DNA from: Anaerolineaceae bacterium UBA2274
GTDB lineage: Bacteria > Chloroflexota > Anaerolineae > Anaerolineales > Anaerolineaceae
DNA length: 14,401 nt
Assembly (NCBI GenBank): GCA_002347705.1
Contig: DDWY01000039.1
Span: forward strand, 1,191-15,591
Direction: 5' to 3'
Positions 1-7,400 of this stretch are shown here, piece after piece. The notes beneath the pieces are model-generated. The model ran no database searches and was not told the DNA's origin. It saw only the letters and a program-made list of their open reading frames with translations. Numbering within the stretch: position 1 is the first letter of the stretch; each line of letters begins with the position of its first letter. The translations under genes were made by a program, and so were the position numbers.

Positions 1-1463
1 ACCAGCAAGCTGCGCAGCAGGATGGGCAGGTCCACACTGAGCAGCACCTGCAGGGGATTGGCACCGAGTGAGCGGGAGGCTTCCCGAAGGGATTCGGGGA
101 TGCCGCGGATGGCGGGCAGGATCGTGCGTACCACGAATGGCAGGGCAATCAGCGAGTGCGCGATCGGGATCAGGAGCGGGAAATTGCTGTTTACCCAGGG
201 TGGGCGGTTGAAGATCAGCAGAAAGCCAAGCCCAAGCGTCACCGCGCTGGCGCCAAGCGGCAGCATGAACAGGGGTTCCAGGAACTTGTTGAAGCGGGCT
301 CGCCGCGCCATGGCATAGGCCGTCAGAGTGCCAAGCACACCGCTAATCAGGATTGCTACCACTGAGTAGAGCAGCGAATTGCGAATTGCCTGTATTGGGG
401 GCACGTAAAAGATCGAGCCACTGCGATTTTGGAAAAGCTCGCGGTAATAGCGCAGGGTAAAGCCAAGTGCCACCTCTCCCCGCTGACCGCGATCCGCCTC
501 AAGGGTCACAAACGAGCGCGTGATCAGGCTCAGGACCGGAACCGCGAACAACAGGATCAGGGTGATCACCATGAAAATTACGAAGGCCTTCTGCCAGCGC
601 TTGGCAGGGCGGCTGAGGGCGCTTCTTTCCGGGTTGAGGGCTGCTTTGCCGTAGCGGGGGGTGTTAACCCGGTTCTGCAGCAGCGTGATAAGCAAGGTGA
701 TGCCCAGCTGGATCACCGAGAGCAACCCAGCCACCGGCAGGTTGAAGCGGTTCATGGCCTGGTTGTAAATTTCCACTTCGATGGTGCTGAACTGCGGACC
801 TCCAAGCATCAACACCACACCAAAACTGGTGAAGTCAAACAGGAAAACCAGCAGCGAGGCGCTCAGCAGCGAGGGTAAAAGCAATGGTAGGGTGACCTTG
901 GTGAAAGCTTGCCAGGGGCTTGCGCCCAGCATTCGGGCGGCATGCTCAAGGCGCGGATTGAGCCGGCTCCAGGCAGAACTGACGATCCGGATGATGATGG
1001 ACGTGTTGTAAAAGACGTGCGCCAACAGGATGGCGGGCAGGCTGTTGAGCAGCTTCAAGGGGGGAGCGCTCAGGTTGAAGAGTGCCATCAAAGCCTGGTT
1101 GATCCACCCTTGCGGTCCGATCAGCGTGTTGAAAGCCGCTGCCACCACAACCGTAGGGAGGATGAAAGGAAGCAGGCTGATGGCGCGCAGTGCCTTGCGC
1201 CCTGGAAAATCAAACTTGGCAAACAGCCAGGCGGCTGGCAGCCCCACCACCAGGGTCAAGATGGTGGAGAGAAAGGCCTGCAAGAAGGTGAAACTGAGCG
1301 GTTTGCTGACCTGCGACCACTCAAAAAGCTCCCAGCCCTGGCTGAACCGCTCTGAGAACACCAGCCTGAAAATGGCGACCAGGGGCTGATAGAAGAAGTA
1401 GGCCAGGAACACCAGGGGGATCAGCCAGAGTGCGAGCGTCAGCAGGGCAGGACGTTTGGTCAT
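1..1463 (-). CDS. thiP: ABC transporter permease, ThiP-like, two fused modules (3' end beyond window)
   Basis: Inner-membrane permease of a thiamine (or thiamine-phosphate/precursor) ABC importer. I translated the minus strand from the ATG at 1463-1461 and found no stop to base 1, about 487 codons. The product is very hydrophobic from residue ~5 onward. It carries two EAA-type cytoplasmic loops, where the ATPase docks. The first has the core EHAARMLGASPWQAF and the second the core ESLREASRSLGANPLQV, close to the left edge. Two loops in one chain mean two permease modules fused, as in ThiP, FbpB and related proteins. It starts 10 nt after the stop of the binding-protein gene with no convincing Shine-Dalgarno, so coupled translation is likely. 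The C-terminus and any ATPase gene (thiQ) lie outside the window. Thiamine specificity is inferred from the neighbours and the upstream riboswitch; the family alone would also fit iron or other substrates. Confidence 0.9.
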   Translation of the reverse strand, partial: MTKRPALLTLALWLIPLVFLAYFFYQPLVAIFRLVFSERFSQGWELFEWSQVSKPLSFTFLQAFLSTILTLVVGLPAAWLFAKFDFPGRKALRAISLLPFILPTVVVAAAFNTLIGPQGWINQALMALFNLSAPPLKLLNSLPAILLAHVFYNTSIIIRIVSSAWSRLNPRLEHAARMLGASPWQAFTKVTLPLLLPSLLSASLLVFLFDFTSFGVVLMLGGPQFSTIEVEIYNQAMNRFNLPVAGLLSVIQLGITLLITLLQNRVNTPRYGKAALNPERSALSRPAKRWQKAFVIFMVITLILLFAVPVLSLITRSFVTLEADRGQRGEVALGFTLRYYRELFQNRSGSIFYVPPIQAIRNSLLYSVVAILISGVLGTLTAYAMARRARFNKFLEPLFMLPLGASAVTLGLGFLLIFNRPPWVNSNFPLLIPIAHSLIALPFVVRTILPAIRGIPESLREASRSLGANPLQVLLSVDLPILLRSLL

Positions 1464-1473
1464 AAAGGCAAGC

Positions 1474-2547
1474 TCAGTTCAGCATCAAATTGATCCAGGC
1501 GTTGATCCAGGCATCTCGCTGGGACGCGATCAATTCTGGCGCGAGGCTGGCAGGCTGCAGGGGCGACTCGACCGTTTGTTGGAAAGCCTCTGGGATGACT
1601 GCTTCAGGCAGGACCGGGTAGACAAACATCTGCATAGGTACGTCCTCCTGGAAGGGCTGGCTGAGGAGGAAGTCAATGAACTTCTCCGCTGCAGCCCGGT
1701 TTTCAGTACCTTTGAGGATGCCGACGAATTCGATCTGGCGCCAACACATGCCCTCGTTAACCAGCGAGGCGGTGGGCGATTCGTTCAGCTCAGTCTCCGC
1801 GTAGATAAACTCAGCGGCGGGGCTGGAGGCGTACGAAACCACCATTGGCTGAGCGCCTCTGCCGGATGAGCCGGAAAAGTTGGTGTAGTAGGCGGTTTCC
1901 CAGTCCGATGTGATCAGGACCCCGTTATTTTTCATCGCCTGCCACCAGTCCAGCCAGCCATCCTCGCCAAATTCAGCGATGGTCGCCAGCATAAATGCCA
2001 GCCCGGGGGAGGAGGTGGAAGGATTTTCGACGACCAGCAGGTTGGCGTAGCGAGGGTCAGTCAGTTCAGCCAGGGAGGTGGGGAGAGGCAGCGCGTTTTG
2101 CTCGAACCAGGCTTTGTCGTAATTAATGCAGACGTCGCCGTAGTCCACGGGTAAGGCGCGGTTTTCGGGGTCGAGCTTGAATTCCTCCGGGATCTGCGCC
2201 AACTGTGGCGCGTCGTAGGGTTCCAGCAGGTCCTGCTCAAGAGCACGCGAGAGGAAGGTGTTGTCCAAGCCAAAAAACACATCAGCGCTTGGAGTGCTGC
2301 CTGAGAGCGATTCGAGGATCAGGCGGTTGAGAGTCGCACCGGTGTCGCCGCCTTTGACAAAGGTCACTTTGATATTATTGGCAGCCTCAAAAGCCGAAAT
2401 GACCTCCTGGCTCACCGAGAATGAGTCGTGGGTCATGACTGTCAGAGGCGTTGGCTCGCCGGGCACTACGGTAGGTGAGGCATTAGAAGTGCAGGCTGCC
2501 AACAGCAGAGAAAGGGTGAGAGTAAGAAAGAGTATTTTTTTGGACAT
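1474..2547 (-). CDS. thiB: Thiamine-binding lipoprotein of ABC importer (ThiB/TbpA-like)
   Basis: Extracytoplasmic solute-binding protein, 357 residues, delivering thiamine or a close relative to the permease encoded next. The N-terminus is a lipoprotein signal: Lys3-Lys4, a hydrophobic run, then a lipobox LLAAC with Cys19 as the lipidated residue, followed by a Ser/Thr/Pro-rich tether. After the tether the family pattern is clear: VMTHDSFSVS (ThiB proteins have a YDSF-like motif here), DVFFGLDNTFLSRAL, PVDYGDVCINYDK and NPSTSSPGLAFM. It ends with a typical helical C-terminal lobe. The ATG at 2547 has GGAGG about 10 nt upstream, lying inside the last codons of the kinase gene, whose stop is only 4 nt away. 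The two genes are therefore coupled. Iron- or sulfate-binding homologues are the alternative, but the TPP riboswitch and kinase support thiamine. Confidence 0.88.
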   Translation of the reverse strand: MSKKILFLTLTLSLLLAACTSNASPTVVPGEPTPLTVMTHDSFSVSQEVISAFEAANNIKVTFVKGGDTGATLNRLILESLSGSTPSADVFFGLDNTFLSRALEQDLLEPYDAPQLAQIPEEFKLDPENRALPVDYGDVCINYDKAWFEQNALPLPTSLAELTDPRYANLLVVENPSTSSPGLAFMLATIAEFGEDGWLDWWQAMKNNGVLITSDWETAYYTNFSGSSGRGAQPMVVSYASSPAAEFIYAETELNESPTASLVNEGMCWRQIEFVGILKGTENRAAAEKFIDFLLSQPFQEDVPMQMFVYPVLPEAVIPEAFQQTVESPLQPASLAPELIASQRDAWINAWINLMLN

Positions 2548-2551
2548 AAGG

Positions 2552-3205
2552 TCATCCTCCAGAAATGGGTTTTGTTCTGATCACGAGCAAGCGGCCGGAC
2601 TTGAATTCGAGTTCGATCGAATCTGCCTGGGCAACGTTGCTGATGCCGCGGGTTTGCCAGGAAGCGAGAGTTTCATGGTTGAGGGGGTACTCCAGACCTT
2701 TGGTGGTGATCCCTTCAACGGGCGCACCCCAGGCGATCAGGGAAATCAAGTCGCCGGCTTGGGTCGGCAGGCAGGCGCTTGTATTGAGCAGGCGCGCTTC
2801 CACCTGGCCGTCTTCAAGCGAAAGAGTCTTTCCTGCCAAGTCCGGGCGGGCGAGCAGGTTGAGATTGCCGAGGGTATGATCCACCCGGTCGCCGAAGGGA
2901 TAGGCGATCACGATTTGCGCGTAGCCGGCTTTAACCGCGTACTCAAGCGCGAGTTCAAGGTCGGTTTGGTCCTTGGCGGGCGGGAAGCGCTGGACTTCGA
3001 TGCCGGCATCCATGATCTCCGCCAGTTCACTGGCGTCAACCGAGTCCAGGTCGCCGATCAGCAGGTGTGGTTTGAGCCCGAGGCGCTTGAGGTGACGGAG
3101 ACCGCCGTCCACTGCCACCAAGAAATCGTCAGGCAGCAAGCCCACTTCAAAGCCGGGTCTGGCCTGACCATTTGCGAAGAGTACCGCGCGATTTTCAGTT
3201 TGCAT
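2552..3205 (-). CDS. thiN: Thiamine pyrophosphokinase (thiamine diphosphokinase)
   Basis: Cytoplasmic enzyme that transfers pyrophosphate from ATP to thiamine, giving TPP and AMP (EC 2.7.6.2). The protein has 217 residues from the chosen start. Family motifs appear in order: VAVDGGLRHL near residue 30, IGDLDSVD (acidic metal/ATP site) near 47, KDQTDLELAL near 77, PFGDRVDHTLGNLNLL near 102, and the C-terminal thiamine-binding part TTKGLEYPL followed by RGISN. An upstream in-frame ATG at 3253 would read through the terminator hairpin and into the riboswitch, so I reject it. The ATG at 3205 has GGAAGG 9 nt upstream and matches the expected N-terminus. It is the first gene of the operon and is followed 4 nt later by thiB. 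This arrangement traps imported thiamine as TPP. Confidence 0.93.
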   Translation of the reverse strand: MQTENRAVLFANGQARPGFEVGLLPDDFLVAVDGGLRHLKRLGLKPHLLIGDLDSVDASELAEIMDAGIEVQRFPPAKDQTDLELALEYAVKAGYAQIVIAYPFGDRVDHTLGNLNLLARPDLAGKTLSLEDGQVEARLLNTSACLPTQAGDLISLIAWGAPVEGITTKGLEYPLNHETLASWQTRGISNVAQADSIELEFKSGRLLVIRTKPISGG

Positions 3206-3206
3206 T

Positions 3207-3238
3207 AAAAAACACCTTCCGCCGGGAGGGTGTTTTTT
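3207..3238 (-). terminator. Riboswitch expression platform: intrinsic terminator overlapping the thiN Shine-Dalgarno
   Basis: Read on the minus strand, an arm AAAAAACACCCTCC (3238-3225), a CGGC loop and an arm GGAAGGTGTTTTTT (3220-3207) form a 14-bp stem with one A-C mismatch, ending in six U. The thiN ATG begins one base later. The likely Shine-Dalgarno GGAAGG (3220-3215) is in the 3' arm. The hairpin could therefore act both as a rho-independent terminator and as a block on ribosome binding. It lies directly after the TPP aptamer, as an OFF-switch expression platform should. Which mode dominates cannot be read from sequence. Confidence 0.8.
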
Positions 3239-3248
3239 GGTTATGCTG

Positions 3249-3330
3249 CACATCCCTCCGCCGGCATTATCCGGATCAGGTCATTCGGGTCGGACTGTGC
3301 GTCCCTCTCAGCCTTGCGGCTCCCCGTGAT
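3249..3330 (-). promoter_or_regulatory. TPP riboswitch (THI-box aptamer)
   Basis: On the minus strand the hallmark elements occur in order. First comes CACGGGGAGCC with the short P3-type hairpin GCC-GCAA-GGC, then CTGAGAGGG (the pyrimidine-sensing THI-box core). After a short variable part come ACCTGATCCGG and ATAATGCCGGCGGAGGGA (the pyrophosphate-sensing arm). A short closing P1 pairs CAC (3328-3326) with GTG (3251-3249). These match the TPP riboswitch consensus almost base for base. It controls the following thiN-thiB-thiP genes through the terminator at 3207-3238; TPP binding is expected to switch them off. Confidence 0.97.
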
Positions 3331-3341
3331 TTCTACCAATA

Positions 3342-3370
3342 ATCCTACCACGATGGAGGGGAAATTTCCA
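3342..3370 (-). promoter_or_regulatory. Probable promoter of the thiamine operon
   Basis: On the minus strand, TGGAAA (3370-3365), a 17-nt spacer and TAGGAT (3347-3342) form a weak -35/-10 pair. The -10 is preceded by TGG, an extended -10 element (TGnTAGGAT). The predicted start near 3335 falls just before the riboswitch aptamer, where it would be expected. The -35 is poor, so this is a moderate call. An alternative TTTACA at 3381-3376 lacks a good -10. Confidence 0.45.
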
Positions 3371-3455
3371 TCACTTGTAAATCCGAAGTCCCGTGGTACG
3401 AATCAGGAAGAAACTTTGAAAACACTAAAATTAATGCCTATCTTGAAAGGGTTAA

Positions 3456-3476
3456 ACGGTATAATTATTTAATACA
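3456..3476 (+). promoter_or_regulatory. Possible promoter/operator of the GntR gene
   Basis: A TATAAT sits at 3460-3465 inside an imperfect inverted repeat GTAT-N9-ATAC (3459-3475), about 45 nt before the GTG start. No well-spaced -35 serves this TATAAT. TTGAAA at 3443-3448 would instead pair with TATTTA at 3466-3471 (17-nt spacer). A-T-rich inverted repeats overlapping the -10 are common operators of GntR regulators, so autoregulation is possible but unproven. Confidence 0.3.
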
Positions 3477-3509
3477 ACTCATTCAGCAGTGGCGGAAAGG
3501 AAGTAACAA

Positions 3510-4244
3510 GTGCCGAGAATCACAAAAACATCGCATGTAATGGAAGCTTTGCTAGCAGAAATTAATCGCCCGGAGACTCAGCATGGCGACTGCCTGCCCT
3601 CCGAACGGGAACTGGGGGAGCAGTTTCATGTCAGCCGGGTAGTTATCCGCGGTGCGCTTGCCAGGCTGGAGCAGGAAGGGCTCATTTACCGCATGCAGGG
3701 TAAGGGGGCTTTTGTGAGCAAGAACAAGGTCAACCAAAACGCGTCCCGCCTGACAAGTTTCACGCAGGATATGCTTCAGCGCAATATGACCCCTGGCTCG
3801 AAAATCCTGGCAAAGGAATTTATTCCAAGCACTCCTTTCCTCAGCAGCAAATTGCAGATACCCCGTGAAGAACCGGTTTTTATGTTGAAGCGACTGCGAA
3901 TGGCAGACGACTCACCGATGGCAATTGAAGTCTGTTATCTGCGGGAATGGATTGGCAGACAGATTGCTGATCATATGGTTGATGGCGCTTCCCTTTACCA
4001 ATCGCTTGCAGAAAAATGTGGAATCCGATTGAAGTATGCCATGCAGACGATTGAAGTTGGCACGCTTGAAAAGACAGAGCGCGACTTGTTGGGTGGGAAT
4101 TGCCCGCGCTGCACGGCAATCATCACACGACAGACATTTGACGTGGACAACAACGTCGTGGAGTTCGTAGAATCGCGCTATCGCAGCGATCGCTACCTGT
4201 TTGGGATGCTTCTGGATATGGAAAAGCCAAATGGCAGCGTTTAG
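3510..4244 (+). CDS. GntR-family transcriptional regulator, HutC/YvoA-like (wHTH + UTRA)
   Basis: DNA-binding regulator of 244 residues. Residues ~1-70 form the winged helix: LPSERELGEQFHVSR is the recognition helix-turn-helix and GLIYRMQGKGAFVS the wing, both typical of GntR. Residues ~82-235 match the UTRA ligand domain: RLTSFTQDM start, LKRLRMADDSPMAIEVCYL in the middle, and VVEFVESRYRSDRYLF at the end. UTRA proteins usually sense small metabolites such as sugar phosphates or urocanate; the ligand here is unknown. The start is GTG at 3510, with GGAAAGGAAG 7-16 nt upstream; the in-frame ATG at 3540 lacks such a site. A CPRC pair (Cys198, Cys201) lies in the UTRA domain. The gene is divergent from the thiamine operon, which already has a riboswitch, and is followed by promoters for rpoB, so its target cannot be told from position. 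Confidence 0.92.
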   Translation: MPRITKTSHVMEALLAEINRPETQHGDCLPSERELGEQFHVSRVVIRGALARLEQEGLIYRMQGKGAFVSKNKVNQNASRLTSFTQDMLQRNMTPGSKILAKEFIPSTPFLSSKLQIPREEPVFMLKRLRMADDSPMAIEVCYLREWIGRQIADHMVDGASLYQSLAEKCGIRLKYAMQTIEVGTLEKTERDLLGGNCPRCTAIITRQTFDVDNNVVEFVESRYRSDRYLFGMLLDMEKPNGSV

Positions 4245-4299
4245 TCTGAAGTTTTTTTGGATGAAGTTGAGCGAATTCACGAATAGGACACAAAAAAGC

Positions 4300-4328
4300 T
4301 TGCGGGGACTGCGAAGGAGTGCTATACT
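4300..4328 (+). promoter_or_regulatory. Upstream sigma70-type promoter for rpoB
   Basis: TTGCGG (4300-4305), a 17-nt spacer and TATACT (4323-4328), with TG one base before the -10 (extended -10, TGCTATACT). It lies in the 230-nt gap between the GntR gene and rpoB. Spacing and hexamers are good, so it is probably the first of two tandem promoters. Confidence 0.55.
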
Positions 4329-4368
4329 TCAAATTTCACAGTCGAATACAGAAATAACTAGAAAACTA

Positions 4369-4397
4369 TTGACTCATAGACTGCTTTGTAATATAAT
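4369..4397 (+). promoter_or_regulatory. Strong sigma70-type promoter for rpoB
   Basis: TTGACT (4369-4374), exactly 17 nt, then a perfect TATAAT (4392-4397). The start point should be near 4404, giving an rpoB leader of about 70 nt. This is the best promoter match seen in the window and agrees with the high expression expected of RNA polymerase genes. Confidence 0.75.
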
Positions 4398-4426
4398 TAT
4401 CGATTGCGCTTAATGCCTGAATTGAC

Positions 4427-4455
4427 GCGTGGAATGCGTACCGCCCCACGCTTTT
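4427..4455 (+). promoter_or_regulatory. Leader hairpin before rpoB, attenuator-like
   Basis: GCGTGG (4427-4432) pairs with CCACGC (4446-4451) over a 13-nt loop and is followed at once by TTTTAT. It lies between the promoter at 4369-4397 and the rpoB ribosome-binding site. The form is that of a weak intrinsic terminator or attenuator. The stem is short, so function is uncertain. Confidence 0.4.
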
Positions 4456-4474
4456 ATCATGTTAGGAGATATGC

Positions 4475-7400
4475 ATGACTGACCTGATGCCACCAAAAAA
4501 CTATGCCAGGATCCCTGTAGGGTTGGAATTACCCCAACTTATCCAGGTCCAGCTAGATTCTTTCCAGCGCCTCAAAAGTGAGGGTCTGGGAAGTTTATTC
4601 AATGAAATCTCCCCAATTATCTCATATGGCGATGAATTGCGCCTGCACTTTCCTGGTGAGTCTGAGATTGCCAAAGAGTGGGACCTGCGATACTGGTTTG
4701 AACCTCCCAAAAACACGGTTGAGGAATGTCTTGAGCGTGATCTGACCTATTCCAGTCCCTTGTACGTCTCAGTTTTGCTGGAAGGCAAAGAGTTTAGTGA
4801 AAAGCAGAAGCAGGATCTCTTCCTGGGAGATTTCCCGGAGATGACTCCAAAAGGCACCTTCATTATTAATGGAACTGAACGCGTGGTTGTTTCGCAGTTG
4901 ATCCGGTCGCCAGGTGTGTATTTTGAAGCGGAATTAGATCGCACCACCGGCCGCATGATGTCCACTGCCAAGCTGATCCCGGATCGGGGAGCCTGGATGG
5001 AGCTTGAGACCCGCAAGAACGACTTCATCATCCTGAAATTCAACCGCAAGCGCACAGTGCCGATCACTGTCTTTTTGCGTGCCCTGGCGATTTTGGATGA
5101 CGGCATGCCCGAGTCTTTGATCAAAGAGGGGTCGGATGAAGAAATCCTCGGTCTGTTTGCTGATGTTGATAACAATCCGGATCATCTCTACATTCAGAAC
5201 TCCTTTGACCAGGAACCGGATTATGATCCCGAAAGCAAACTCAGTATTGCCGAAGCTTCATTGATCGAATTTTACAAGAAACTGCGTCCGGGTGAACCCC
5301 CCACGCTTGAAAATGCAAAGAATTATGTAACTGAGCAGATTTTTGATTCACGGCATTACGACCTTGAAAAAGTTGGTCGCTACAAGTTGAATCAAAAGCT
5401 TGATCTGCAAGATGTGATTGTTCCTATTGATGAACATCGCACCATCACCAAACACGATATCGTACGTCTGATCCGCCACATGATCGAGATCAACAACGGC
5501 GTGCGCCCTCCCGATGATATAGATCATCTTGGAAATCGCCGCGTGAAGACCGTGGGCGAATTGATCCAAAACAAACTCAGAGTTGGTTTGCGCCGCATGG
5601 AACGCGTCATCAAAGAGCGCATGTCCATTCGCGATCAAAACACGTCTCTTTCGCCGGTCAGCTTGGTGAACATCCGCCCGCTGGTGGCGTCCCTGCGCGA
5701 ATTCTTTGGTTCCAGTCAGCTTTCGCAGTTTATGGAAGAGACAAATCCTCTCTCAGAACTGCGCCACAAACGTACTGTTTCCGCCCTTGGTCCTGGCGGT
5801 TTGCGCCGCGAGCGCGCTGGCTTTGACGTGCGCGACGTTCACTTCTCGCATTATGGTCGCATTTGTCCGATTGAGACGCCGGAAGGTCCGAACATCGGTC
5901 TGATCGGTCGTCTGGCTGCCTATGCCTCTGTGAACGAATACGGTTTTATTGAGACCCCTTATCGACGTGTAATCCGCTCAATGAAGGGCGACGATCCGAA
6001 CCTTGTGGATCACTTGTTGCGCCAGAATATCACGGACCCAAAGACCGGTGAAGTGATTTATGAGGCTGAGACGCGTATTAGCAAAGAAATGGCTAAGAAA
6101 ATCAGCAAGCTGGGAATCGAGAACGTGCTGGTGCGCCCTTACGTAACCGAAGAGTACGTTTATCTTTCGGCGGATGCTGAAGATAAATTTGTTATCGCCC
6201 AGGCAAATGCGCCTCTGAACGAGTACAACGAGTTTGTGCGACGCAATTCCTGCCGTTACTACAGCCAGTTTGCAATTTATGACTATGAGGACATCGACTT
6301 TATGGATGTTGCTCCTAACCAGGTTGTCGGCATTTCCGCCGCACTGATCCCCTTCCTGGAGCACGATGATGCAGGGCGCGCTTTGATGGGTTCGAACATG
6401 CAGACTCAGGCTGTGCCTTTGCTGCGACCTGAAGTGCCGATGGTATCAACCGGCATGGAAGCAGCCGCTGTTGCCGATTCCGGGCAGGTTGTCATCGCGG
6501 AAGAAGATGGCGAAGTGCTGTCTGTAACTGGCGATAGCCTGGTGGTCAAGCAGGCCTCAGGCGATCTCAGGCTCTACAAGCTTCGCAAGTATCAGCGCTC
6601 TAACCAATCGACCTGTATCGATCAGCGACCCGCTGTTAAGCAGGGTGACATTATCCACAAGGGCGATGTGATTGTCGATTCTTCCTCCACGGATGATGGA
6701 AAACTGGCGTTAGGTCAGAATGTAATCGTTGCGCTGCTTCCATGGGAAGGCTTCAACTTTGAAGATGCCATCCTGATTTCGGAACGCCTGGTTGAAGAAG
6801 ACCGCTACACGAGCGTCCACATCGAAAAGTACGAAGTGGAAGCCCGCGACACCAAGCTTGGTCCTGAAGAAATCACGCGCGAAATCCCCAATGTCGGCGA
6901 TGATACCATCCGCGACCTGGATGAATCCGGCATCATCCGGATTGGTGCCGAAGTTGGTCCAAACGATATTCTGGTCGGCAAGATCACCCCCAAAGGTGAG
7001 AAGGAACTGACCCCTGAAGAGCGCCTGCTGCGCGCTATCTTCGGTGAGAAATCGCGCGACGTAAAGGACACCTCTCTGCGCATGCCCCACGGCGAGCGCG
7101 GAATTGTGGTGGACGTGAAAGTCTTCACCCGCGAAGAAAACAGTGACCTTTCTGCTGGCGTGGACAAAATGGTGCGTGTTTCTGTGGCGCAGCGCCGCAA
7201 GATCACAGCTGGCGACAAAATGGCTGGACGCCACGGCAACAAAGGCTGCGTCTCGATGGTGCTGCCAGTTGAAGATATGCCCTTCCTGGAAGATGGAACC
7301 CCCGTGGACATCATCCTCAATCCTCTCGGCATTCCTGGTCGTATGAACATTGGCCAGGTGCTCGAAGCAGAACTCGGCTGGGCAGCCCGCAGCCTGGGCT

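Noticed and set aside
22..1389. Several plus-strand open frames opposite the permease
   Set aside because: They are rich in Arg, Gln and Gly without any family pattern, and they lie antisense to a clear two-module permease.
3206..3253. Upstream ATG giving the kinase 16 extra residues
   Set aside because: Those codons are the terminator hairpin and the end of the TPP riboswitch. A good ribosome-binding site and the family N-terminus point to 3205.
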